Source of the DNA: an uncultured Christensenellaceae bacterium | GTDB taxonomy: Bacteria; Bacillota; Clostridia; Christensenellales; Borkfalkiaceae | DNA length: 15,667 nucleotides | Direction: 5' to 3' | Assembly (NCBI GenBank): GCA_910586825.1 | Contig: CAJUJF010000027.1 | Span: 1 to 15,667 of the forward strand | Notes under the pieces: generated by a model | Database searches by the model: none | What the model was told of the DNA's origin: nothing | What the model saw: only the letters and a program-made list of their open reading frames with translations | Program-made: the position numbers and the translations under genes | Shown here: positions 7,439 to 15,059 of the stretch, piece by piece | Numbering within the stretch: the first letter of the stretch is position 1 | Layout of the letters: every line of letters begins with the position of its first letter

Positions 7439-7954
7439 ATGAACCGTTACATTATCAGCGCACTCGTATCCAACCGGAGCGGCGTGCTCACGCGGGTCGC
7501 CGCGCTCTTTTCGCGGCGGGGATACAACATTGAATCCCTCTGCGCCTGCAAGACGGAAGACGACGACCTCGCCCGTATGACGATCGTGTTAAACGGCGAC
7601 GAATACGTGCTGGGACAGATGATGAAACAGATGGATAAACTCATCGACGTGAAAAAGATCATTCAGGTCGAAGAGGACGCCGTCTGCCGCGAGCTTCTGC
7701 TCGTCAAAATCAAAACGGACGCCAAGACGCGGACGCAGGTCATTGAAATCAGTCAGATCTTCCGCGCCAACGTGGTGGACGTGTCCCCCGAAGCGACGGT
7801 TTTAGAACTGACGGGAAAACCCGTGAAACTCGACGGCTTTATCACGATGCTCATGCCCTACGGGATCATCGAACTCGCCCGCACAGGCGTCACGGCGATC
7901 GCGCGCGGCGGGTCGTGCATCAAAGATGCGGCGGACTATAAAGAACAGATCTGA
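7439..7954 (+). CDS. ilvN: Acetolactate synthase small (regulatory) subunit
   Basis: The small subunit activates the IlvB catalytic subunit and confers feedback inhibition by branched-chain amino acids. The 171-residue product has an N-terminal ACT domain (about residues 3-77, starting RYIISALVSNRSGVLTRVAALFSRRGYNIESL) and a C-terminal domain (about 80-158) typical of the family. The length matches the IlvH/IlvN forms of about 160-175 residues, not the short 90-100-residue IlvN of E. coli. The ATG starts the base after the ilvB TAA, preceded by GGGAGGAG inside ilvB, so the two subunits are translated together. The ACT-domain asparagine/glycine turn (VSNRSGVLTRV) that contacts valine in related proteins is preserved, so feedback control is probably retained. 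The symbol ilvH would be equally valid. Confidence 0.95.
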   Translation: MNRYIISALVSNRSGVLTRVAALFSRRGYNIESLCACKTEDDDLARMTIVLNGDEYVLGQMMKQMDKLIDVKKIIQVEEDAVCRELLLVKIKTDAKTRTQVIEISQIFRANVVDVSPEATVLELTGKPVKLDGFITMLMPYGIIELARTGVTAIARGGSCIKDAADYKEQI

Positions 7955-7999
7955 GCCCTTACTCAACAGGCGCAATCTCGGGTCGGAGGAGACGGAATT

Positions 8000-9667
8000 A
8001 TGGCGAATACGTTTACGAACAGAAGCAACATGGCGGCGCAGAGATCGCTTTTGCGCGCGCTCGGCTGGTCGGACAGCGAAATGAACAAGCCGATCGTGGG
8101 GATCGTTTCCGCGCAGAGCGAAATCATTCCCGGACATATTCACCTCGGCGAAATCGCGCGCGCCGTTGCCGACGGCGTGCTTGCGGCGGGCGGAAAGCCC
8201 GTGATCGTTCCTTCCATCGGCGTATGCGACGGCATCGCCATGGGACACCGCGGCATGCGCTATTCCCTCCCCTCCCGCGAAATTATTGCGGACAGCGCGG
8301 AAATTCTCGCGCGGGCGCATGCGTTCGACGCCTGCGTGTTCGTGGGAAACTGCGACAAGATCATCCCCGGCATGCTGCTCGGCGCGATCCGGCTCGATCT
8401 TCCCTGCGCGTTCGTTTCGGGCGGCCCGATGCTCGCAGGAAGAAGAGCGGGCGGAAAGCTTTCCCTCTCTTCCATGTTCGAAGCGGTGGGCGCGTATGCC
8501 TCCGGCAAGATCGGCGAAAACGAATTGCACGAATTCGAATGCACCGCCTGCCCCTCCTGCGGGTCGTGTTCCGGCATGTTCACGGCAAATTCCATGAACT
8601 GCCTTTTGGAAGCGCTGGGCATGGCGCTGCCCGGAAACGGTACCGTCCCCGCCGTATACTCGGCGAGGATCGCGCTTGCCAAACGCACGGGCGAAGCCGT
8701 CATGCGCTTGCTCGCAAATGACATACGCCCCCGCGATATCCTCACGGAGACTGCGTTGAAAAACGCGGAACGCGTGGATATGGCGATCGGCGCAAGCTCC
8801 AACTCGGTTCTGCATCTCCTCGCGCTCGCAAGCGAACTCGGCTTCTCCAAAGAACAGATCTCCGTAGACACCATGAACGAGATCTCGGCGCAGACGCCGA
8901 ACCTTTGCAGACTCGCCCCCGCGGGCGAACGCTATATCGAAGAACTGGACGAGGCGGGAGGAATTTCCGCCGTCATCCGCACGCTGATCGACGCAGACCT
9001 CTTCGACGGAAGCGCGCTCACGGTCGCCGGCGTCACGCAGGACCAACTGACCGCAACCGCGCGCGTGAAAGACCCCGAACTCATCCGACCCGTATCCGAC
9101 CCCTATTCGCCGTACGGCGGACTTGCGATTTTAAAGGGGAACCTTGCAAAAGAAGGCTCCGTCGTAAAGAAAAGCGCGGTCGATCCCAAAATGTACCGTC
9201 ACAGCGGTCCCGCGCGCGTGTTCGATTCGGAAGAGGAAGCCATGGAAGCGATCACTTCCAACCGGATTCGTCCCGGCGACGTGGTGGTGATCCGTTACGA
9301 AGGCCCGAAAGGCGGACCGGGAATGCGCGAAATGCTCTCCCCCACTTCGTCGATCGTCGGCGCGGGTCTGGGGGATACGGTTGCGCTCGTCACCGACGGA
9401 AGATTTTCCGGCGCGACGCGCGGCGCGGCGATCGGACACGTCTGTCCCGAAGCCGCCGCGGGCGGCGTGATCGGGATCGTCGAAGAGGGCGACACGATCG
9501 AAATCGACATCGAAAAGGGCGAGATCAATCTGCGCGTCCCGCAGAACGAGATCGACAGACGCCTGAAAGCGTTCGTCCCCAAAGAAAAACCCGCGGAGGG
9601 ATATCTGCGGCGGTACCGCGCGCTCGTCACCTCCGCTTCCGACGGCGCGGTATTCCGCAAGTTTTAA
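8000..9667 (+). CDS. ilvD: Dihydroxy-acid dehydratase
   Basis: IlvD removes water from 2,3-dihydroxy-isovalerate or -methylvalerate to give the 2-oxo acids of the valine/leucine and isoleucine pathways; it is a cytoplasmic Fe-S enzyme. The 555-residue product shows VCDGIAMGHRGMRYSLPSRE (75-94), VGNCDKIIPGMLLG (115-128, cluster ligand C118) and CPSCGSCSGMFTANSMNC (184-201, cluster ligand within this set), plus the late RYEGPKGGPGMREM and TDGRFSG segments. At residue 45 (IPGHIHLG) it has glycine where the [2Fe-2S] enzymes have a third cysteine (PCN), as in the [4Fe-4S] E. coli enzyme, so an oxygen-sensitive cluster is inferred. GGAGGAG lies 7 bases before the ATG. It sits 45 bp after ilvN; ilvC, which acts between the two enzymes, is absent here. 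Confidence 0.97.
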   Translation: MANTFTNRSNMAAQRSLLRALGWSDSEMNKPIVGIVSAQSEIIPGHIHLGEIARAVADGVLAAGGKPVIVPSIGVCDGIAMGHRGMRYSLPSREIIADSAEILARAHAFDACVFVGNCDKIIPGMLLGAIRLDLPCAFVSGGPMLAGRRAGGKLSLSSMFEAVGAYASGKIGENELHEFECTACPSCGSCSGMFTANSMNCLLEALGMALPGNGTVPAVYSARIALAKRTGEAVMRLLANDIRPRDILTETALKNAERVDMAIGASSNSVLHLLALASELGFSKEQISVDTMNEISAQTPNLCRLAPAGERYIEELDEAGGISAVIRTLIDADLFDGSALTVAGVTQDQLTATARVKDPELIRPVSDPYSPYGGLAILKGNLAKEGSVVKKSAVDPKMYRHSGPARVFDSEEEAMEAITSNRIRPGDVVVIRYEGPKGGPGMREMLSPTSSIVGAGLGDTVALVTDGRFSGATRGAAIGHVCPEAAAGGVIGIVEEGDTIEIDIEKGEINLRVPQNEIDRRLKAFVPKEKPAEGYLRRYRALVTSASDGAVFRKF

Positions 9668-9700
9668 AAAAAGAGCGCTTATGCGCTCTTAGAAATTTTT
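9666..9700. terminator. Bidirectional terminator between ilvD and the PAP2 gene
   Basis: AAGAGCGC (9671-9678) and GCGCTCTT (9683-9690) form an 8-bp stem with loop TTAT. On the minus strand the stem runs into seven T (9672-9666), a strong terminator for the PAP2 gene, whose TAA lies in the hairpin arm. On the plus strand a slightly distant T-tract (9696-9700) serves ilvD. Confidence 0.85.
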
Positions 9701-10390
9701 GTTTTCTTCGTCGTCGTTTATCTCTTCGGGCGGCGTTTCCGTCGGCACGTCCGTCGTTACGGCGGAACGGCTTTTTAACTTGCGAACGAGGTCGACGACC
9801 CCGCCCGCTTCGAGAAAGCGTTCGAAGAGTTTCCAGCGCGTAAGCAGTTTTTCAAGAAACCACGCGCCCACGCCGCAGGCGCCGCCCGCGATAAAACCGA
9901 ACAGCACGTCCGAAGCGAAATGCACCTGAAAATAGATTCGCGAAAAACCCATGACGAGCGGAATGAGCGCGTACAGCCAAGAAGTCTTTTTGTTGAACGC
10001 GCACACGAGCGCGGCGGCAAACGCCGCAGTCGCGGTCGAATGACCGGACGGGAACGAATATTCCCCTGCCGAAACGCTTCCCGCTTCCACCCAGAACCCG
10101 TAAAAGGGCGAAGATTCGTCGTGGAACGGGCGGGGACGGGCAACCGCGTTTTTAAGAATGAGGTTCACGAACACCGCGCCGAGGAAAATACCCAAAAGCG
10201 CGGCAAAGCCCGCTTTCCGCGTACGGCGGAAACAGAGCATGACGAGCCCCGCCAGAATAAACGCCCAGCCGAGTTCGCCCAAAAAGGTGATCCCGCGCAA
10301 AAGTGGCGTGAAAAAGACTCCCGCGCTCTTCAAAAGCGCGTTGGCGCATTGGGCGAACGCCAGATCGAAACCGTAAAAAGCCTGAAACAT
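9689..10390 (-). CDS. PAP2-family membrane phosphatase
   Basis: This 233-residue integral membrane protein belongs to the type 2 phosphatidic acid phosphatase family, which removes phosphate from lipid phosphates such as phosphatidic acid or undecaprenyl pyrophosphate on the outer membrane face. All three signature motifs are present: KX6RP (K80 to R87-P88), PSGH (114-117, nucleophile-assisting H117) and SRX5HX3D (S150, R151, H157, D161). About five hydrophobic segments are visible (roughly 34-54, 60-79, 119-132, 137-150, 161-178). The C-terminal tail of about 50 residues is polar and ends very acidic. The start is the ATG at 10390 with GGGAGAG upstream; an earlier in-frame ATG at 10426 lies upstream of the predicted transcription start. 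It points against its biosynthetic neighbours and is likely a separate unit. The substrate is not determined; undecaprenyl-pyrophosphate phosphatase is a reasonable guess. Confidence 0.9.
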   Translation of the reverse strand: MFQAFYGFDLAFAQCANALLKSAGVFFTPLLRGITFLGELGWAFILAGLVMLCFRRTRKAGFAALLGIFLGAVFVNLILKNAVARPRPFHDESSPFYGFWVEAGSVSAGEYSFPSGHSTATAAFAAALVCAFNKKTSWLYALIPLVMGFSRIYFQVHFASDVLFGFIAGGACGVGAWFLEKLLTRWKLFERFLEAGGVVDLVRKLKSRSAVTTDVPTETPPEEINDDEENKNF

Positions 10391-10416
10391 AAACTCTCCC
10401 TTTGTAAGACAGTGCC

Positions 10417-10445
10417 AGTATACCATTCCCGCACGGGAAAGTCAA
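10417..10445 (-). promoter_or_regulatory. Promoter of the PAP2 gene with palindrome in the spacer
   Basis: On the minus strand TTGACT (10445-10440) and TATACT (10422-10417) are 17 bp apart. The spacer holds the exact inverted repeat TTCCCG-CA-CGGGAA (10426-10439), which could bind a regulator between the two promoter elements. Confidence 0.65.
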
Positions 10446-10501
10446 ACCATCGGGGCGGGTTTCAAACATAAATCGCGGATAAAACCGTAAGGAGACAGAC
10501 T

Positions 10502-11755
10502 ATGGGAATGACGATGACGCAAAAAATACTCGCCGCGCACGCGGGCTTGCCCGCCGTGGAAGCGGGACAGCTGATCGAAGCGGAACTCGATCTGACGCTC
10601 GCCAACGACATCACGGCGCCCGTCGCGATCAAGGAGCTGGAAAAGATCGGCGGACACGTCAAGGACAAAGAAAAAGTCGCGCTCGTAATGGACCACTTCA
10701 CGCCGAACAAAGACATCAAATCGGCGTGTCAGGTGAAATGCACGCGGGAATTCGCCGCGCGCGAAGAGATCGTGCACTTCTTCGACGTGGGGAACATGGG
10801 CATCGAACACGCCCTCCTGCCCGAACAGGGCTTGGTCGGCGCGGGCGACTGCGTGATCGGCGCGGACAGCCATACCTGCACTTACGGGGCGCTTGGCGCG
10901 TTTTCCACGGGCGTCGGCTCGACCGATCTCGCCGCGGGAATGATGACGGGGAAAGCCTGGTTCAAAGTCCCCGCCGCGATCAAATTCGAACTGAAAGGCG
11001 CGCTACCCCCTTTCGTTACGGGAAAAGATCTGATCCTGCACATCATCGGAAAGATCGGCGTGGACGGCGCGCTGTACCGCTCGATGGAATTTACGGGCGA
11101 AGGCGTCTCGTCGCTCACGATGGACGACCGCTTTACCGTCTGCAACATGGCGATCGAAGCGGGCGCAAAAAACGGGATCTTCCCCGTGGACGAAACCGCG
11201 CGCGCCTACATGAAAGACCGCTTCCGCCGCGCGGTGAAAGTCTACGAGGCAGACCCCGACGCGGAGTACGCGGAGACGTATTCCGTCGATCTTTCTGAAT
11301 TGAAGCCGACGGTCGCGTTCCCTCACCTTCCCGAAAATACGAAAACGGAATGGGAAACGCTTCCGATCCACCAAGCCGTGATCGGCTCCTGCACCAACGG
11401 AAGAATTTCCGATCTCCGGCAGGCGGCGGAAATTCTGAACGGGAAAAAAGTCGCGAAAGGCGTGCGCTGTATCGTGATCCCCGCCACGCAGGAGATCTAC
11501 CTGCAAGCGCTGAAAGAAGGTCTGATCGAAACCTTTATCCGCGCGGGCGCGATCGTATCCACCCCCACTTGCGGTCCCTGCCTCGGCGGGCACATGGGGA
11601 TCCTTGCCGACAAGGAACGGTGCGTATCCACCACCAACCGCAATTTCGTGGGCAGAATGGGACACATTTCAAGCGAAATCTACCTCGCCTCTCCTTACAC
11701 CGCGGCGGCAAGCGCCGTCCTCGGGAGATTGGCGACGGCAACGGAGGTACTCTGA
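10502..11755 (+). CDS. leuC: 3-isopropylmalate dehydratase large subunit
   Basis: LeuC with LeuD isomerises 2-isopropylmalate to 3-isopropylmalate in leucine synthesis; it belongs to the aconitase superfamily and binds a [4Fe-4S] cluster. The 417-residue product shows ADSHTCTYGALGAFSTGVGS (121-140), IGSCTNGR with cluster ligand C297, and TPTCGPCLGGHMG with ligands C357 and C360. The length of about 420 and the separate 164-residue LeuD match the short (archaeal/clostridial) class of isopropylmalate dehydratase and not the ~466-residue E. coli type. Members of this class also include homoaconitase and citraconate hydratases; the adjacent leuD and leuB favour the leucine role. AAGGAG (10489-10494) sits 7 bases before the ATG. 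I find no good promoter in the 110 bp shared with the divergent PAP2 gene. Confidence 0.94.
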   Translation: MGMTMTQKILAAHAGLPAVEAGQLIEAELDLTLANDITAPVAIKELEKIGGHVKDKEKVALVMDHFTPNKDIKSACQVKCTREFAAREEIVHFFDVGNMGIEHALLPEQGLVGAGDCVIGADSHTCTYGALGAFSTGVGSTDLAAGMMTGKAWFKVPAAIKFELKGALPPFVTGKDLILHIIGKIGVDGALYRSMEFTGEGVSSLTMDDRFTVCNMAIEAGAKNGIFPVDETARAYMKDRFRRAVKVYEADPDAEYAETYSVDLSELKPTVAFPHLPENTKTEWETLPIHQAVIGSCTNGRISDLRQAAEILNGKKVAKGVRCIVIPATQEIYLQALKEGLIETFIRAGAIVSTPTCGPCLGGHMGILADKERCVSTTNRNFVGRMGHISSEIYLASPYTAAASAVLGRLATATEVL

Positions 11756-11756
11756 C

Positions 11757-12251
11757 ATGAAGATCCGAGGAAACGTTCACAAATTCGGAAACGACGTGGA
11801 CACCGACGTCATCATCCCCGCGCGGTATCTGAATACCAGCAGCGAACAGGAGCTTGCCGCGCACTGCATGGAAGACGCGGACCCCGCGTTCGTAAAAAAA
11901 GTAAAAGCGGGCGATCTGATCGTCGCAGAGGACAACTTCGGTTGCGGTTCCTCGCGCGAACACGCGCCCATCGCCATTAAAGCGTGCGGCGTGTCTCTCG
12001 TGATCGCGAACACGTTCGCGCGCATCTTCTACCGCAACGCGATCAATATCGGACTTCCGATTCTGGAATGTCCCGAAGCCGTGAAAGAGATTTCCGCAGG
12101 CGACGTCATATCCTGCGACCTCTCCAAAGGTCTGATCGTAAACGAAACGACGGGAAAGCAGTTTCAGGCGCAGCCCTTTCCTCCCTTTATCCAAAAGATC
12201 ATCGACGCGGGCGGGCTGATGAAATCGCTTGCCGGAAAGAAAGATATTTGA
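11757..12251 (+). CDS. leuD: 3-isopropylmalate dehydratase small subunit
   Basis: LeuD is the swivel subunit that completes the active site of LeuC. The 164-residue product shows DVDTDVIIPARYLNT (13-27), the flexible substrate-recognition loop YLNT (24-27), DNFGCGSSREHAP (59-71) with the arginine/serine substrate contacts, and ANTFARIFYRNAINIGLPIL (84-103). The length is that of the short LeuD class (about 160-170), which pairs with the short LeuC beside it. The start is the ATG at 11757, one base after the leuC TGA and 9 bases after GGAGG (11743-11747). An open frame extends upstream inside leuC but has no ribosome site. leuB follows after 28 bp. Confidence 0.95.
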   Translation: MKIRGNVHKFGNDVDTDVIIPARYLNTSSEQELAAHCMEDADPAFVKKVKAGDLIVAEDNFGCGSSREHAPIAIKACGVSLVIANTFARIFYRNAINIGLPILECPEAVKEISAGDVISCDLSKGLIVNETTGKQFQAQPFPPFIQKIIDAGGLMKSLAGKKDI

Positions 12252-12279
12252 CGGAAATCCGACGTCATGGGAGTTTAAG

Positions 12280-13356
12280 ATGAAAAAACATATTGCAGTG
12301 CTTGCGGGCGACGGGATCGGTCCCGAAATCACGAACGGCGGCATCGCCGTTCTCGAAGCCGTCGCGAAAAAATTCGGACATGCATTTACGTTCGAACCCC
12401 TGCTCATCGGCGGATGCGCGATCGACGCGACGGGAGGCCCCCTTCCCCGGGAAACCGTCGATCGCTGTCTTGCGGCGGACAGCGTCCTGCTCGGCGCGGT
12501 AGGCGGCCCGAAATGGGATCGCCTGTCGGGAGAGATCCGCCCCGAAAAGGGACTGCTCGGCATCCGGAAAGCGATGGGACTCTATTCGAACGTCCGACCC
12601 GCAAAACTCTGGAAAGCGCTGGCGGACGCCTCTCCGCTGAAAACGCCGCTCGTCGAAAACGGCATCGAAATCATCGTCGTCCGCGAACTGACGGGAGGGA
12701 TCTATTTCGGCAAACGCGGCAGTTTCGAAGACGGCGCGTGCGGCGAAACGGCATGGGATACCGAACAGTATTCGGTAACCGAAATCGAACGCATTACGAA
12801 GATCGCGTGCGAACTCGCCCGCAAACGGTCGAAACGGATCGTCTCCGTCGATAAGGCGAACGTACTCGAATCCTCCCGCCTCTGGCGCAGAACGGTGCAT
12901 TCGTACGCCGAAAAACACTATCCCGACGTCGCCGTGAGCGACATGCTGGTGGACAACTGTGCGATGCAGATCGTAAAAAATCCCGCTCAGTTCGATATTC
13001 TGCTCACTTCGAACATGTTCGGCGACATTCTCTCCGACGAAGCGGCACAGGTGACCGGCTCGATCGGAATGCTCGCCTCTTCCTCGCTCGGCGACGGAAC
13101 GCGCGGTTTGTACGAACCCATTCACGGCTCTGCGCCCGACATCGCGGGACAGAACCTTGCCAACCCGATCGCAACGATCCTCTCCTGCGCCATGATGCTG
13201 CGCGATTCCTTCGGCCTGATCGAAGAATGCGGCGCGGTAGAAACCGCGGTCGCCCGCGTGCTGGAAGAGGGTTACCGCACGGCGGATATCTTCTCCGCGG
13301 GCATGAAAAAAGTCGGCTGCCGTAAAATGGCGGAACTGATCGCGGAGCGGATATGA
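12280..13356 (+). CDS. leuB: 3-isopropylmalate dehydrogenase
   Basis: LeuB oxidises and decarboxylates 3-isopropylmalate with NAD to 4-methyl-2-oxopentanoate, the precursor of leucine. The 358-residue product has the beta-decarboxylating dehydrogenase fold: AGDGIGPEI near the N-terminus, the substrate loop EKGLLGIRKAMGLYSNVRPA (89-108) with the Leu-type leucines 92-93, catalytic Y142 (GGIYFG) and K192 (VDKANVLESSRLWR), metal ligands D225, D249 and D253 (NMFGDILSDEAAQ), and the NAD loop EPIHGSAPDIAGQNLANP (279-296), whose aspartate D287 indicates NAD rather than NADP. The start is the ATG at 12280, 6 bases after GGGAG; an in-frame ATG at 12229 lies inside leuD. The stop overlaps the yggS start by 4 bp. 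Confidence 0.97.
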   Translation: MKKHIAVLAGDGIGPEITNGGIAVLEAVAKKFGHAFTFEPLLIGGCAIDATGGPLPRETVDRCLAADSVLLGAVGGPKWDRLSGEIRPEKGLLGIRKAMGLYSNVRPAKLWKALADASPLKTPLVENGIEIIVVRELTGGIYFGKRGSFEDGACGETAWDTEQYSVTEIERITKIACELARKRSKRIVSVDKANVLESSRLWRRTVHSYAEKHYPDVAVSDMLVDNCAMQIVKNPAQFDILLTSNMFGDILSDEAAQVTGSIGMLASSSLGDGTRGLYEPIHGSAPDIAGQNLANPIATILSCAMMLRDSFGLIEECGAVETAVARVLEEGYRTADIFSAGMKKVGCRKMAELIAERI

Positions 13357-14009
13357 TCGAAACAAACGTGCGCGCGCTGCTTGACGAACTGCGCGCGGAA
13401 AATCCTTTCGGCGAAAAAGTCACTCTCGTCGCGGCGACCAAGACGCGGACGGCGGAAGAGATCAACCGCGCGATCGGGGCGGGGATCGCCGATATCGGAG
13501 AAAACCGCGTGCAGGAATTTACCGAAAAATACGACGCGGTAAAGGGCGGAAACCGTCACTTTATCGGGCATTTGCAGACCAACAAAGTCAAATATCTGAT
13601 CGGGAAAACCTACCTTTATCATTCCGTGGACCGCGACGAACTCGCCCGCGAAATCGCAACGCGTTCGGAAAAAGCCGGCATCCGTTCGAACGTACTCGTT
13701 CAGATCAATATCGGACACGAAAACACCAAAGGCGGCTATGCGCCCGAAACCGGTTACGAAACCTACCTGCGCCTGTCCCATACGGACGGATTGCGGGTGC
13801 GCGGCTTTATGGCGATGCTGCCCGTCTCGGACGACGAGGGTTATCTCGCGGCGCTGTGCGACGAAATGCGGGCGCTGTACGACCGCGCAAGAGCGGCCGA
13901 TACAGACGTTTCCTGTCTTTCGATGGGCATGAGCGGCGATTATCGGCTTTGCATCGCGCACGGCTCGAACATGGTTCGGATCGGCACCGGCGTTTTCGGA
14001 CGACGCTGA
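13353..14009 (+). CDS. yggS: YggS/PROSC-family pyridoxal phosphate homeostasis protein
   Basis: Proteins of this family bind pyridoxal 5'-phosphate without known catalysis and keep vitamin B6 vitamers and amino-acid pools in balance; loss in other bacteria disturbs branched-chain amino-acid and keto-acid metabolism. The 218-residue product is an alanine-racemase-like TIM barrel with the PLP lysine K30 in LVAATKTRT, GENRVQE (49-55), HFIGHLQTNK (69-78), and the phosphate-binding SMGMSGD (190-196) and IRIGTG-like segment near the end (VRIGTGVFG). Length is slightly below the usual 225-235, mainly from a short N-terminus. Its ATG overlaps the leuB TGA as ATGA, so it is probably translated with the leucine genes. 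In many Firmicutes yggS sits near cell-division genes (sepF, ylm cluster), so this placement is uncommon. Confidence 0.93.
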   Translation: MIETNVRALLDELRAENPFGEKVTLVAATKTRTAEEINRAIGAGIADIGENRVQEFTEKYDAVKGGNRHFIGHLQTNKVKYLIGKTYLYHSVDRDELAREIATRSEKAGIRSNVLVQINIGHENTKGGYAPETGYETYLRLSHTDGLRVRGFMAMLPVSDDEGYLAALCDEMRALYDRARAADTDVSCLSMGMSGDYRLCIAHGSNMVRIGTGVFGRR

Positions 14010-14074
14010 GCCTCGCGGATCCGACGCGTATCGTTTGCGCGGAAAACCGACATACTGCAAAACGGGAGGACAAC

Positions 14075-14941
14075 ATGCCGTCTTGCATCACCCATCAACT
14101 GATTTCGGAACGGGCGCGCGAACTGCTGCCCGAGCCCGTGAAAGAAGCGGCGGAACGGCGCCACGATTATTATTTTCTCGGAGCGCAGGGTCCGGACGTT
14201 TTTTTCTTTTATAAACCGCTTTCGAAAAAGGAGTTCAACTTCGGGAGATACCTGCACCGCAACCGCGTCTACGACGTGTTTCGTTATTTCGCGGCCGCGC
14301 TGAACGGGAGCGACGGCACCGAGCGAGAACGGCTGAAGGCATACGCGGCGGGCTATCTCTGTCACTACTGCGCCGACACGGCGTTCCACCCCTACGTGTA
14401 CCGCTATCTCGAAGAACACGGGTGCAAAAAAAGCGTGCATCAGCTGATCGAAAGCGACTGGGACGTCTTTTTCGCGCGCATGGCGGGCAAAGAAGCCGCG
14501 GGTTGGCGGTTCCCCTTTTCCGCGAAAAAAATAAACACGGAAAAAACCCTCTTCCGCCTCTTCGAAGGACTTGCGGAAACCCTCGGCAGACTGCGCGCGC
14601 ACGAGAAAGCGTTTGCGCGCGGCGTGTCGCTGTACGAACGGTATCTGAAATTCTTTCACGGGAAATCCCGCGCGAAATTCTTTCGGTGCGCCGAAACGCT
14701 GTTCGGAGCCGACCACGTCTGTTCCGCGCTCTATCCGCGCAAAGAAACCGATCCCGCGTACCTGTACGGCGAAGAATTCAAACGGCTGAGCGGCGCGGCA
14801 AGCGCGGACGATCTGTTCAAACAAGCCGTGAACGAAACCGCCGAGCTGAGTTCGATCTTTTTCCGCGCGGCGGAAGAAGATCTCCCGCTCCCGCGGGAAA
14901 GGTTTAGTTTAAGCTTTCTCTCCGCGCTGCCCGTCCCTTGA
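14075..14941 (+). CDS. Zinc-dependent phospholipase C family protein (PF00882-like)
   Basis: The 288-residue product resembles the zinc-dependent phospholipase C-like proteins common in Clostridia. Candidate metal-binding and fold residues are spread as in that family: H7 (CITHQLISERA), D41 (GAQGPDVFFF), H61 (LHRNRVYDVF), H97, D101 and H105 in GYLCHYCADTAFHPYVYRYL, and H122/E126/D130 in VHQLIESDWDVFF. There is no signal peptide and no membrane segment, unlike secreted clostridial toxins of the wider family, so a cytoplasmic hydrolase of unknown substrate is more likely than a virulence factor. The start at 14075 has GGGAGGA (14064-14070) 4 bases upstream. It is 65 bp after yggS on the same strand and ends before a terminator, so it is probably the last gene of the leu operon. 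The substrate cannot be read from the sequence. Confidence 0.8.
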   Translation: MPSCITHQLISERARELLPEPVKEAAERRHDYYFLGAQGPDVFFFYKPLSKKEFNFGRYLHRNRVYDVFRYFAAALNGSDGTERERLKAYAAGYLCHYCADTAFHPYVYRYLEEHGCKKSVHQLIESDWDVFFARMAGKEAAGWRFPFSAKKINTEKTLFRLFEGLAETLGRLRAHEKAFARGVSLYERYLKFFHGKSRAKFFRCAETLFGADHVCSALYPRKETDPAYLYGEEFKRLSGAASADDLFKQAVNETAELSSIFFRAAEEDLPLPRERFSLSFLSALPVP

Positions 14942-15007
14942 AAAGAAACGCCACGTGCGATTACCTTAGTTTCCACAGAAATTTAATAAAACGCGAATAA
15001 ATGATTT

Positions 15008-15033
15008 AGGCATAGCGTTAGGCTATGCCTTTT
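15008..15033 (+). terminator. Rho-independent terminator after the leuCDB-yggS-PLPC genes
   Basis: AGGCATAGC (15008-15016) and GCTATGCCT (15022-15030) form a 9-bp stem with loop GTTAG, followed by TTTT at 15030-15033 and a further T-run at 15040-15045. The minus-strand tail is poorer, so plus-strand termination is favoured. Confidence 0.85.
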
Positions 15034-15059
15034 CTGTACTTTTTTCGTATCAGACTACT

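Noticed and set aside
10426..10439. Terminator hairpin between PAP2 and leuC
   Set aside because: The TTCCCG/CGGGAA repeat has only a 2-nt loop and no T-tract on either side; it lies inside a promoter spacer, so an operator is a better reading.
14075..14941. Secreted phospholipase C toxin
   Set aside because: There is no signal peptide and the gene sits in a biosynthetic operon; only the metal-binding fold family is supported, not a toxin role.
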